A program made the translations under genes and the position numbers. Positions 48,851 through 60,642 of a stretch of DNA of 64,000 nt are shown here, piece after piece. The stretch is from contig NC_088775.1 in assembly GCF_954871325.1 (NCBI RefSeq), positions 71,463,561 through 71,527,560 of the forward strand. The letters run 5' to 3'. Each line of letters starts with the position of its first letter. Positions within the stretch are counted from its first letter, which is position 1. Source of the stretch: Gordionus sp. m RMFG-2023. Taxonomy: Eukaryota > Nematomorpha > Gordioida > Chordodea > Parachordodidae. The notes under the pieces were generated by a model. It had not been told where the DNA came from. It made no database searches and was given only the letters and a program-made list of their open reading frames with translations.

Positions 48851-50417
48851 CAGAGTTGTTAAAGTAGCGCGCTAATTAGCGCGCTAACTTTTTTGCTAGC
48901 TATAGCTAATAGCGGCTACATTTTTTGTAATTATTTAATTCGTTAGCGCGCTACTTTTTTTGAAAGTAGCTAAGTAGCCGCTACTTCGCTACTTTTAAAA
49001 AATATAATGAAGGTAAGTGTAAACATGAAAATTTAAATATAATATCATAATTATATAATTTTTATGATTTATTATTTAATTTTGAAATTAAAATATAATT
49101 TCAATTTGTAATTTATATTTTCATTTGTATTATAAACCTAAATCACGTGTTAATAATTTAAAATGTCATCACCTATAGATATCCAAATTGTTGAAAGTGA
49201 TTCAGACAATGATATTAATGAAATGGAAGATACCAGGGAAGAAAATGTTCTTAATAGCTATAATACAAATTTCCCATTCCCTAGATTTGAAAATTTTTTA
49301 AAATAAATATATAACCAAAACTGGTTTCAAATTTATTTGTTTAAAATGTAAAAAAAAATATTTCCTCAAATCAATCCAGTAGCTATAACCTCAAGAAACA
49401 CTAAAGGTAAATTGTCATTTTTACATTCTAATAATATTTATTTTATATGACTGTTCATGAGTTTTAAGGAAATGGAGAAACATCTAAATAATTTTGGTAT
49501 AGGCGACTCTACATCCAAAAAGACTAATTCAATTCAAACCAAATTAATTAATAATGCAAATGACAATATTTCTCAGAAATTGGCTGACAAAGTTATTGTT
49601 GATTATAATTTATACAGTTCAGTCAAGGTCCTTAGTTGATAATCCATCATTTACCATGATGATTAAAACTCTATCCCCTGATACAACAATTTTATGCCGC
49701 CAGACACTAATGAATAAAATAGCAGATAACTTTAAAATTATGAAAGATGCTCTAATAGTAGAGTTATCAGAGATATCATATATACGTACCACGAGAGATA
49801 GTTGAACACATAACAGAAGGTAAAAACTTATTTATATTTATAAATTGATCTGATTAAATATTTTTTGAGCTTATTTGGGAATTACAGGCCATTGGCTAGA
49901 CCCTAGAACTTTAAAAAGAAGATCTGTGGCATTAGCCCTCAAAATGATAATAGGATGCCAGACATACGATGTACTTTAAAATTATTGATAATCTTTCTTA
50001 TATTAAAAATATGTATATAAGATTAAATACGCCCTTACCCTCAAGTGCTAGTGTCGAGAGATTATTTAATAAGGCAAAACTTATACTTTCTGATCATCGC
50101 TCTAGACTTGGGGATGATAATATTGAAAAGATTTTATTATTAAAATGCAACAAATTACCATAAATATTTATTTTTATTACATAAATTTTTTTATAATCAA
50201 AACTAACTATATTTTAATATTTATAAATGTTGATTTTTATATATTCACTATACAATAACATTATAAGTAAAAAATAAAAAATTTGTTTGCAAATTTTTTT
50301 TATAAAAAGTAGCTTAAAAAGTAGGTAAAGCTACTTTTAAAAAATAGTAGCTAATAGCGAGCTACTTTTTTTGACAAATAGTGATAGCGGTAGCGCGCTA
50401 CTTTTAAAAGTAGTGTT
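48851..50417 (+). mobile_element. hAT transposon with GTAGCGCGCTA subterminal repeats, internally deleted
   Basis: Left AGTTGTTAAAGTAGCGCGCTA-type end and inverted right end CACTACTTTTAAAAGTAGCG; flanks ATAGTCTC (48843-48850) and TTAGTCTC (50418-50425), 7 of 8 alike. Both termini carry several GTAGCGCGCTA / GTAGCTCGCTA / AGCGGCTAC motifs, which probably bind the transposase. The transposase fragments at 49163-50163 are on the plus strand. It is inserted in the ZMYM1-like copy 4. Confidence 0.88.
49163..50163 (+). pseudogene. hAT transposase, N- and C-terminal parts only
   Basis: ATG at 49163 opens an acidic start (IVESDSDNDINEMEDTREEN). About 49310-49400 is a degraded BED-type finger. 49457-49800 has LADKVIVDY, then (in another frame) LVDNPSFTMMIKTLSPD and CRQTLMNKIADNFKIMKDAL, the segment before the catalytic core. 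49969-50163 has LPSSASVERLFNKAKLILSD and NIEKILLLKCNK, the C-terminal dimerisation domain. Nearly all the RNase H-like core is gone between about 49800 and 49900, and at least two frame changes exist. A non-autonomous derivative. Confidence 0.82.
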
Positions 50418-50929
50418 TTAGTCTCAATCAAATCCATGTTATTTTTTTGAAATATTTTATTTATACTATAGTTTTGCAGTGATAATATTTCAAATAATTA
50501 GGTAGGAAATTAAAATGATAATTTTGAAATCGATAATAATTCATAGAGTTTTAAAAGCATATTTATTTCTGCTGTGAATGTGATAAATAAATGTATTGGA
50601 ATTTATATGCCACAGGTAGGAATCAGTAATATCTTTGAAAAATATTATAGCCAGTATCTGAATTTTTGGCTTGAGGTGATTTGTCCCCTCTTCGCTGTGT
50701 ACGCCCCTGGGGCATCAATAGCCTCTTATGAGGGCTCATTCTCTACATTCATGAGGTGTTATCAAGCACAAGAGAATTGAAAGATAAACGAAAACAAAAT
50801 TTAGTTCTATTATGCTTATGAAAATTAAATAACCCAAAATTTAGCTTTTAATTTATTTATATGGTTTGTCATTGTTTTCGAGCAGAAACTCTCTTACAAT
50901 GAGAGCACAAAATACGTAAACAACATTTT

Positions 50930-51325
50930 TTATATTTTGTTTGAATTAATAGAAAAAAATAATAAAATGTCAATACCCCTATTTTTATCATGCCTTTGAA
51001 CAAATTCTCCTAGCATTTATTAAAAAATATTTTTAAAATAGGCATACCTATTTTGTGCACTCATAATAAGAGTTTCTGTTCAAAAAATAAAGGCAATTTC
51101 TGTAAATCCTTGCTTAGACAAGATAAAAAAAAAATTTCATGTGTATTAAATATTAATTATTTAGCTGCAAATTATTTTTTTAAGATTCTTTTATAATATA
51201 CTTTTATGCAATACCATTATTTTAAAAAAATTATGGGAATTTGTTCAAAAGGACTGTATAAATAGGGGTATGACAATTTTTAAATTTTCAAATATGATGT
51301 TCGAATTGATTAAGAACAAAATAAA
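50930..51325. repeat. Fold-back repeat, arms of about 100 bases
   Basis: The left arm contains AAACAACATTTTTTATATTT, then TGTCAATACCCCTATTTTTA and TTTGAACAAATTC. The reverse complement of 51235-51325 gives AAACAACATTTTTTTATTTT, TGTCATACCCCTATTTATA and TTTTGAACAAATTC in the same order. About 200 bases separate the arms. Within and left of the loop GAGCAGAAACTC (50879) and its inverted match (51064-51076) form a second, offset pair. Probably a fold-back MITE. Confidence 0.7.
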
Positions 51326-51707
51326 AAAATGTTGTTTAACTAAATCGTCGTATATATAATGGTATTTTTATTTATTTGCATTTAAAAATTTAAAAATTTT
51401 CAATATAAATTGCAAAAACTTTCTATGAATGCTGACTATTTGTTTTATTTCAAAAAAATATTCCACCTCCCCCCCCCCCTTCCCCATAAACGCTTGGTCC
51501 TCGACCTAAAAATTCCTGGCTACGGACCTATTATGGTGGATATTGTCACTGGGTTGAAAATATAGTTGGTCCACCAATCGAAGTATTTGGCAGAGTTCTT
51601 GGATTCGACCGCTGGTAAGATTAAAATGTCCCGAATTCTGTTGGAGACAGATATGGGAAAAATTTATTGGCAAAATAACAAAAATTTTGCAACAATTAGC
51701 ATCAGGC

Positions 51708-51912
51708 GGAGAATATAGAAGTTCTAAATATCAGGTTTGCGTTAATGGCTTATTTATTAATCTTCAATTATTTTTACGAACCTCAAGAAGATTACCTTAT
51801 TATATGCCAAATAAAACTATGGTGTCATGTCTCGTAAAGTTAAAATAGAACCATTAACTCTGAAACTTATCAATAATTAGTGCATATTAAGTGCATTAGT
51901 GCTTCAAGCCGC
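51708..51912 (+). repeat. Dispersed repeat of unknown class, copy 2
   Basis: Contains AATATCAGGTTTGCGTTAAT and AACTCTGAAACTTATCAATAA followed by TTAGTGCATATTAAGTGCA. These match copy 1 (19510-19740) in order, strand and approximate spacing. No inverted ends, tail or open frame was identified. Confidence 0.55.
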
Positions 51913-52910
51913 TTGGTAGGCAATAAATAAACATTATTAGAATAAATACGAAAATTATAGAACCATATTATTATTATAACAACCCAGAGGCTCGATGTCT
52001 CTGGCTATAGCTATGATACTTTTATAATATAGTAGCGAAGCATGAAAAAAAACCAAATAAACCTTTGTCGTCATGCGAAAATTTGATAAAAAATTATTAA
52101 GGAAAAATTTAAAACGATTACAAGAGATGATTTTTATCCTCAAATACTAAGTGCACTTTTATACATGAAAATAGAAATGTCATGCATAGATACCGTAACT
52201 AATTATAGCATCCTTGGGAAGCATGCTGTTATTCAATTTTTTAAATATTATTTACAACAAAGTTTTTATCTTAAAATTTGATTAAAAAATTAAATGTCTC
52301 CAATAATATTATTTATTATTATATTTTTAGGATTTTTTTTTAAATAGAAGAAGAAATTTCTGAGATAATTTTTTAAAAATAGAAAAGAAGGGAATCTATT
52401 AATTTAAAATAAATAAAATCAAATAGAAGTATTATATAAATACAAAATTCTACATATTCATATTTTCCATCTTGAGTCGAATCTAGCACGTTCAAGTTCT
52501 GGTTAGGCGGATTCGGACATACTATATTTTTTATAAATGGGCCTAGCGGGTTTGAACCTAATTTTGAAAATATTTTTGGCCGGAGGTTGACTCTAGTCTT
52601 AATTTTTTTAAATATAATTAAAAGAACTCAAAGGACAAAAGAAAATCTGAATTTTTTTAATAGTTGAGCCAGGCGTCCGTTGCAAGGTTCTAGCTATTAT
52701 TTTTATATATTTTAACTTGTCTAATTGAATCTTATTCAACCAATATATTTTATGATATTTTGATATTTTGCACTCTTCTGATATCTCAAATAAGGGTTAA
52801 ATTTCTATGAGAGGTGATATCTATATTTATTTCCATATGAAATATATACGGCTGTGTTAAGTGATTTTTAATGATCTTGATTGATTTTATATTATTTTTT
52901 TACAAGGAGC
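51913..52910. other. No gene seen
   Basis: AT-rich, with a GC-richer patch at 52490-52600 (GGTTAGGCGGATTCGG; GGGCCTAGCGGG) that looks like a worn MITE end. No coding or RNA signal. Confidence 0.4.
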
Positions 52911-53224
52911 CATAGGCGTAAGCAAGGGGTGGGATATTGGGAAATTTTCCACCCCATCGGAAATTTGACTGTTCTCGTTTATTTTAGGCTAGTAAAAATA
53001 TTTATTGTATTAGAGGTTAATAATTTTTTATAGTAACAACTATAATTCAAAATTTTTAGAAAAAAAACGTTTTTATATAAAAAAAAAGTGAAACCCATTA
53101 TTTTTATGAAAATATAACATAGACAAAGGTCTACAATAAATGGACAAAGACCTCCCAATAAAATTTATGCCGGAAAACCTACAATAGTGCACCCTCCCCA
53201 AGTAAAATCATGGACACGCCTATG
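52911..53224. mobile_element. MITE, CATAGGCG family, complete copy
   Basis: Ends CATAGGCGTAAGCAAGG and, inverted, CATAGGCGTGTCCATG; flanks CAAGGAGC and CAAAGAGT agree at 6 of 8. Interior blocks GAAATTTGACTGTTCTCGT, AGAGGTTAATAATTTTTTAT and GGTCTACAATAAATGGAC match the copies at 9990 and 43780. 314 bases, non-coding; the best copy of this family in the window. Confidence 0.82.
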
Positions 53225-55055
53225 CAAAGAGTATACTATATATTTATTTTTCAATCAAAGTTAAATTTGTGTATATAAATGAAATGATTATAAATATATA
53301 TATATTAATTAGTAAAAGGTATATATTTTTGTTAATCTTTCAGTTTGGATATCATTCAACATTATCTAATATTTTATAAAATAAGTAAAATAATCATTTT
53401 GTTATTGAAATAATTTTATAAATATAATGTTATTATTTCAGCCCATAGTTAAAATAGATTACTCTTCACTCATTTTTGCATTACATATTAATTTAATATT
53501 GTTAATATTCCTTTTAAAATTTTTAAAATCTTCCTACTTATTATGGATTAAGTTATTTAACACATTTATAACCTTTTAATTCTCCAAGTCTAAATTTTTA
53601 GTTTTATCAGAGGTAATAATACTTACCAGGTTAAGCTTATCAAGTAAACGTCTAAAATTACTCATGACTTAGACTTGTGAATAAAATTTAAAATGTTGGT
53701 TATGGTTAGTTTGATTTGCTTGAGCATGATTTGAACTATCATTATTATTTTGAAAAGGAACTTATTTTAAAAATTTTAGTTCGCTACAAAACACAATAAA
53801 AATAATTTTAAACTTTAAATAATGCGATTTTTTTTGCTGGTCTCGCTATATCGTTTTCTTACCAATATTTTCATATTTAAAAAAATATTTCGTTTCAGTT
53901 ATAGTTTATTAAAAGTAAAACATAATTTTATATGTATACTATATATGGCAAAATGATTTTTTTTTAATTATAAAGATAGATAAATGAACTCTTCGTATCC
54001 TATGATTCACTAAAGAAAATACTATAATATTATAACAAAATTCTTTTTATCAAGACCCGACATTTGTTACAACTTAATAATTTATTTCAACCCCTCCCCC
54101 TCTCAATCTCGAAATACGAATTAAGTTATCGAATAAAATTATTATAGTGGGAAGAGAAGTCTATTAAAACTCAATAAAACATTTTTTTATTGTGACACTA
54201 CTCATTTAATATGTGTATGTTTTTAAGGTAATAAACTTTGTATAAAGGTAATCTTGTAGTCTAGACAAATTAATTACCATTTAATTCCTTTTTTTTATTG
54301 TAATTTATCAACACATATACATATTTATTTATCATTAAATGAAAAGTTTATAGGTCTTTTAAAAAATATATGAAAGTATAGTACAAAGCTAAGAAATAAC
54401 AAAAAAATACGAATAAATTTTATGTCAAAATTTGGACATATCGCACCAAAAACGAAGGCCACAGGCAAATGCAGAGACAAAAGCAAACTAATTTTTCTCT
54501 CTTATGGTAGTTATATTATATTTTAAATGTTGAATCAATAAGATTTATTTGATATCTCCCTTTAGATACTACCTTTTCATCCCAACAATACTCTGCATTT
54601 TAGCACTATCAAATAAAACTCAAAAAATATCATTTTAATAGATATAGAAGACATCAAGCTCCTATGTGAATAAAAATTAATTCTAAAAAATATATTTATA
54701 ATAACGAATTATATATTTTGACTAGCGCAGAAATTATTGAGATTTACTGATAATCCACTGGTATTTTTGCCTACTTTAGCATCATTGAAATACACATGTT
54801 CATTAAGGCGTTTCTTAATCTTTTATGGATTGACATAATTATATTTACAATTAAATTAAGTCGATGGTATTCGCATTATACTATATAATGCCTTAGTTGT
54901 GTCAGAAAAGTTAACACTTAATTTATATTTCCTACCATTGATGCATTATCATAACTTTGTTCTACAATATATATATTATAGTGGTTAAGTTCTTTAAACT
55001 TTGAGAATAATATGATATTATTCAATTTCCACCCCAGTTACATCTTATATGATAT
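53225..55055. other. No gene seen
   Basis: Very AT-rich. No frame above 60 codons and no recognisable repeat apart from short A/T runs and a C-rich patch at 54090-54110. Confidence 0.45.
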
Positions 55056-55059
55056 AAAC

Positions 55060-55410
55060 AATAGTTATCCGCATCGGGTCTAATTTTAAGCCCAGCCTGG
55101 CCCTAAATTTATTTTAAAAATTTGTCCGGCTCGGCCCAATTCCGAATAAAAAAATTTTATTTGTCCCAAAAAGCCCGACTCGAAATAAAATAACTTTTGT
55201 CTGACCGACCCGGCCCGAAATTTAATATAATATTTAATTGTAAAAAAAATAATGGTGCTCTTCTTGCAAGAATTTTCAAATATATCAATTTATTTCACGA
55301 GTGATTATATTAAAAAATTTAAACTCGATTCCGCTCGGCCTGAATTTTTTTAAAAAATAAGCCCCAGTCTAGCCCGAAGCCCATTCGGGTCGGGATTCGC
55401 AGATCTTTAA
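55060..55410. mobile_element. Possible element with GCCCG-rich blocks
   Basis: Blocks AGCCCAGCCTGGCCC, TGTCCGGCTCGGCCC, AAAGCCCGACTCG and GACCGACCCGGCCCG alternate with A/T runs, ending in TTCGGGTCGGGATTCGCAGATC. The style matches the CAGAGACCTGCAG family, but the ends differ, so this may be a relative. Confidence 0.4.
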
Positions 55411-58400
55411 TAAGCAAATTTTTCAACTCTTGTAAGGATTTTTCATTTTTAATAAAGTTAGACCAGAGATAGATAAAATATTTATTTAAAACTTGGGATG
55501 TATAATATATTATTAATAGGCACTATCGCAATATTTTTTGAATTCGATTTAGTTCAAAAAACTTTGACCATCAAAACATCTTATGGGACTTCCCAAACCA
55601 TTGAATTTTTTGCCTGCCTTAAGGATGAACAAAAATATCATTTTTATCTTTTTTTGATAGAATACAATAAAATTTAACTTAAATATACTATATATAAAAA
55701 TTAAAACATATTTTTGATAATTTTCATTAACAATTAGAAGAAATAGAATACTTGATTCATTGTATTTTTTACAATAGTTTCATAAAATTCGATATAGGTA
55801 TGATCCACAAAATACCAATAGAATATAAATATAAAATACATATTATGCGTCATTAGTAATTCTCAAAGTTTCATAGTTTCGCATGTCCCATTAGCACTAC
55901 TTTACTAATCATGATTAAAATTATATCTGGAATACCATTATTTGTAAAACTTCTTTTATAAGAGGGTTCTATCTTTGCTAGAAAAGAAAAGTTAAATTAT
56001 CTAAATTTGACATCTTATAAAAAATATAGATATACTTAATTATTTAAAAAAAAATTGGGGACAGAGTTATAAACTACTAAAATCTATTAGAACAAAAATA
56101 TGCTAACATTTTAAATTTAAAAATGGGATCAAATGGTTTGACACTCCCCGCGATTTCTAGAGCCCCGCCTACTATAAATCATATATTATTGGGAATACTA
56201 TTTATAAGTCTCATCGTCAGTGACTAATAACATCTATTAGGTGGCGTAATCATGAGGAGGAGAGAATGAAGGAAAATTACATAAATCGGCCTAATTATCT
56301 GCCTTAAAAACATTTTCATAAACCGGACCGGACTATGCTGATCTCTAATGATGGTTATTCCATTTAAAAAATTTTAAATAATGGTAATCCCCCCCCCCTC
56401 CCATACCCACAAAATTTTTAAAATTTTGGGCAATCTTAACCCCTCTTTAAAAAAGATGATTTTAAAAAAAAATGTGGTGATCTAAAATACTAAAAATGTA
56501 ATTGCATTTATTGCTAAGTATTTAAATCCATACGAAGTGGATGGCCATAATTTTGATTTAAGGTATTTTATATTAATTCATACCAAAGGCCGATGAGAGC
56601 TGATCAGGTCCTTGCAAATTTTGGATAAGTTTTAGGTCCTGTAAAATAATTGTATACAAGTCTGATCCAGCCTGTAATAATTTTTATGAAGGAAATAAGA
56701 GTTTTCCTTCTTTTTTTAGCTAGCTTCACCCCCCCCCCTCCCCTATAGTTTTATGTAGCTTTCCAATCTTCCATTACATATATGCATAGACTGCTCACTG
56801 GTTATTGATGAAAATCACGTTTTTTTAAAGTAGTTTAAACCATTTTTTAACAAAATAATTTTTTCAATGAACAATCATAATTTTTAATGTTAAATTCGTG
56901 GAAATTTATAAAAAAGAATGTTTATTTTTTATCATTCATATATGAAAGGCATTTAAGGCATTCCTTATGACATGTTAGGCAGTCTAAAGTAGGTTTATGG
57001 GTCTAAAATAGCAAAATTTTTAGGCCCGGCTCGGTCCGTCAAAATTGTACACAGCTCGGCCCAGTTGCAATTTCCTAAGGTTGCGCCCCGGTTTTTTAAA
57101 ATCCAGATATATATCATATGGAAAAATAACTAATAATGAGGAATTAGGTTTCCTGATTATGACAATAAACAAAAAATGTAGGAAAAGGGGAAAAAATAGT
57201 ATGTATGAAGGAATGATCATATAGAAGGCCGTTTAATCATTAAAATTAGATGAAAAATAAAATATAATATTTTAACGAAATTAGGCTTTAGAATATTTAT
57301 TTTTTTCTATTCTCTATTAACCGCGCCAGGCATTTATTTTATATATGAAGTAAAATAATAATTTATATTGTTAAGTTTTATTTGTAGACTAATTTCTTGA
57401 TATGCTATCTTTTAATAACATTATTAAAATAGGCTGTTAAAAATAATTAACTATTACAAAATTAATATAAAAATTATAATTTCGAAAATTAATATATATA
57501 TACCTAATACTAAATAGTTAATTAAAATGTTTATGGGAACCAAAACACAAGATAGCAGATCAAATGACCCCAGAATGTGGCCACTTCTTCTTAATCACTT
57601 TACTTCGGTCTCTGAGATATTATTTATTTATATTTTTTTTTATAATGACTTTACTCATAGTGATCAGCTAATAAACAACCCTTTAGTTATCTCTATATGG
57701 TGATTTTACTATATTAAGTAATTTAACATTTCTAAAAGTAAATAAATTTTATACACTACATAAAAAAACAGTTTTTTGGAAAAAATCTTATATAATTAAT
57801 TATGGAAAAACTATAAGTTGCTTATTTTCATCTAAGGAATAAAATTGTTAGATCTTAAAATTTTCCACAAGCTAAAAAAATATATCGGCCCAAAGTCTGA
57901 CTCATAACAAGGTTCAGGTCTAAAAAATTGATTAGGCTAGGGCTTAGATAATCAAAAATAAAATTAAACTGGGCTTATATAAAATAGAAAAATAAATTGA
58001 GCCGTGATTAAAGATATTAAAAATAAATGAATGCTTATTCATTATTAAAATAAAATGATAACTAAAATTTCTATGCGATTAATACACACTATTTATTTTA
58101 AAATTATATATTTTGACTTAGATTTTTCATTTTAAAATTTACGAGTCGTACTTGCGGACTTATAATAAAAAAATTTTGTACAACTCCTTCAAGTGTTAGT
58201 ATTAAAATCGATTTACCAAACTGATTCTAATTTTAAAAAATTTGGTGGGGTTAGAAACTATAAGTAATGTTTTGAAAAAAAGAAAGGTAATTAGAACTTC
58301 TCTGGGATTAAGAAAGCAATTAGTAATCTTTTTTTTATTTAACTATATAAAAAAGCATTAAATGTTTTTTTATTAGAAATTTAGAGCCGGCTCGAGTCTA

Positions 58401-59189
58401 AAATCAAAATTTGGGCCGGAGTTTAAAAATATTTAAAATTTCGTGCCAGCCTCAAAAATTTTATTTAAGGGTTCTACATGAGATATTTTCGAAGAAAATT
58501 ATTGCAATAAATATAAACTGTCAGTTTTAACGTAAATTTTTTAAAAAATCCGAATATATTTTTTGAAAGTGGTTCTGTTCCTAAGATATGCCCCGGTTCC
58601 AAACTATGTTAAAGCAATAAAAAAATTTTTTTAGCACTGAAATACTCTTTAAAATGGATCACTTAAACAATTGGCTTAAGTAATACTTTTGCTAGAATGG
58701 GTTCTTGCAACTTTTAAAAAGGTCTTCTAGTTCCTAGGAATCTTAAGATGGTTTCTGGTCTCCTAGATTTATTCCAGTTTATAAAACTTTGTGAAAACTG
58801 TACACACTAATTAAGTTTTTATAAAGTAGCAAAAAAAGAGACTAGCAAGTTACTGATTAAAAAAATGGAGGTAACGTTGATATATCTAATTATTCCAAAG
58901 AGTTCTTTCTTTATTCATAAGTTTGTTTCTAAAAAAATATTTTAAGTTTCGGGCGAGTAAAATAACCTTGTCTGTTCTTTAATTGTGAACTATTATTAAT
59001 AAATAATAATAAACAGATAAAATTGCTTAATATTTTTTTACTTCAGGTGAAATCGTAAGAGATTTCTTTCAATCCTCTTATATTTTAACTGAATTTATTT
59101 ATTTTTTTTAAAATAAATTCAGTTTTGAGGGATGTTAGGCCGGCCTTCTAATTTTATTTGTAATTAATTAAGTTATTTTTCATAAAAAT
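55411..59189. other. No gene recognised in 3.8 kb
   Basis: AT-rich with C-runs at about 56391 and 56730 and scattered GGCCCGGCTCGG-like (57023-57070) and GGCCCAAAG (57888) blocks that look like worn MITE ends. The 66-codon minus frame 57020-57220 runs into one of these blocks and has no motif. Confidence 0.4.
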
Positions 59190-60053
59190 TAGGATTCGAA
59201 AATCTCCAGGAATTTTCATCGCAGTAACTTTCCCATGGGAATTTGGGAAATAAACGGAAATTTATAATATTGGTTAAATTTTAACCAACAATCTTTATAT
59301 TAAATTTTATTATATTCATGTAGCAATAGATAAATTATAATATAAATAATAAATATAATAAGAATATATACATTAAATGTTTAGTAAAATATATTATCAA
59401 AACTCGATTTCACTAGTACTATCATCAACCTTTATCATCGAATCTGATATTTCGATTTTTGATAATCTTCCAAAGATTTATTGTTTCTAGATTGAGTAGA
59501 AGAAAATTGCTGATTTATTAAGTAAAAATTATGCCAAATTGCTACCAACATTTCTACCTTAATTTTTTGGTTTAGGGTGTGTGTGCTTCCAAAAAATGAA
59601 TATATACGTTCTGATGAAGCACTAGTAGGAGGTATTGATAAAATTCTTTGGGAAATTGTAAATAATGATTGGGTAGCCCATAGCATCCACGATGTTTTGA
59701 AGTATATCTCACTCCATCCAAATTAGATATATCTGTTATTAGGCTTAGGAAACAAAAACTATAAAATGTGAGCTACTAGATAATGAATGTATTCAAGATT
59801 CATGTTTAAGAAAAATTTGGATTTGGCTTTTTTTAAATAGAATTCTCACGTAATTATATACCTGGTATAAGTAATCTTTTAAAGTTGTATTGTCAGATAA
59901 AATAAATTTGATAAAAACTATTAAAAATGAGTTACGAGAATAATAAATATCCAAATTCATGATTATTATATTAAAATATTTTAAAAAATTGGGAATTTTG
60001 GAATATTTCCTTTTCTCTTTCAATAAATTTCCAGGTTCTCGGGAATACAAACC
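59190..60053 (-). mobile_element. hAT relic with dimerisation-domain fragment
   Basis: The ends begin TAGGATTCGAAAATC (left) and, inverted, TAGGTTTGTATTCCCG (right); flanks ATAAAAAT (59182-59189) and ATACAAAT (60054-60061) agree at 7 of 8. CCAGGAATTTTC/GGAAATTT motifs near both ends are partly inverted. Only the transposase C-terminus survives (59435-59686, minus strand). Confidence 0.75.
59435..59686 (-). pseudogene. hAT transposase C-terminal dimerisation fragment
   Basis: The frame reads ISQRILSIPPTSASSERIYS, then FGSTHTLNQKIKVEMLVAIW and HNFYLINQ. PPTSASSER-F is the hallmark of the hAT dimerisation region, followed by the usual helix of the type VEKLVYIHHNL. No other part of the protein was found between the element ends. 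Confidence 0.85.
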
Positions 60054-60556
60054 TAATACAAATACAAGAAATCCAATTGAATTTGGGAATTCTTGAATAT
60101 AATATCATCTATTTCATTATAGTTGAGTTGGAAGTATATAATTAAATGTTTGTACTAAGAATTGGAATCATGTACTTTTCTCACTAAAGCCTGTATTATA
60201 GATATTTGGAATTAAAAACTTTAATTATTTTGCCAATAGATGAAAATATAATAAAAGAATATAGCTAAAGAACTTATTTTCGTTCAAATAACTGTTATTC
60301 TATAATTCATATCTCCAAGAAAGTATAGATAATTTAATTAAGAAAATCGTCATTAGTTTTATTAATTACAAATAAGCTTATCATTTATTTATTGCCTATC
60401 CATCATAGAAATCAGAGATTAAAAAAATCTATATAGTGAATACAGTGAAAATATAAAATATTATTTATGTATCAATTATAAACATATATGACTAAAGAAT
60501 ATTATGAGAACACAAAATTCATAAATTTAAATGTTATAAATCTATTTTTTTTTAAA

Positions 60557-60562
60557 TTTATT
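60557..60562 (-). promoter_or_regulatory. Candidate poly(A) signal of EF-Tu
   Basis: AATAAA on the minus strand three bases after the stop codon. Unusually close, but possible in compact 3' UTRs; chance occurrence cannot be excluded in AT-rich DNA. Confidence 0.3.
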
Positions 60563-60564
60563 AT

Positions 60565-60642
60565 TTAAATAGCTTTTTCTTGCTCAGATTTAATTCGTTC
60601 TTTTTTCAATTTTTTAAGTTCAGCGGCCATAGTTTCTTCCTC
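60565..60642 (-). CDS. TUFM: EF-Tu last exon: charged tail
   Basis: After TTGCAATTTAG (acceptor at 60644-60643) comes a 25-codon phase-0 frame, EEETMAAELKKLKKERIKSE then QEKAI and TAA at 60567-60565. It is very rich in lysine and glutamate, probably helical, and is followed 3 bases later by AATAAA. Several animal mitochondrial EF-Tu proteins have short charged tails, so the join is credible, but it rests on phase, splice sites and composition and not on direct homology. Confidence 0.72.
   Translation of the reverse strand, partial: EEETMAAELKKLKKERIKSEQEKAI

Larger units (their letters stand above)
47477..50709 (-). mobile_element. ZMYM1-like hAT relic, copy 4, with two nested elements
   Basis: GGGTATCA (47469-47476) and GGGCATCA (50710-50717) flank AAGGAGCGTACGCAG and the inverted CAGGGGCGTACACAGCG. 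A G-run lies inside the left end. On the minus strand about 48600-48850 reads IIVEPKVELYEFNIS, aligning with FIVESKAELCVFNIC of copy 1. Elements at 47598-48002 and 48851-50417 lie inside; without them about 1.25 kb remains, close to copy 2. Heavily decayed. Confidence 0.7.
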
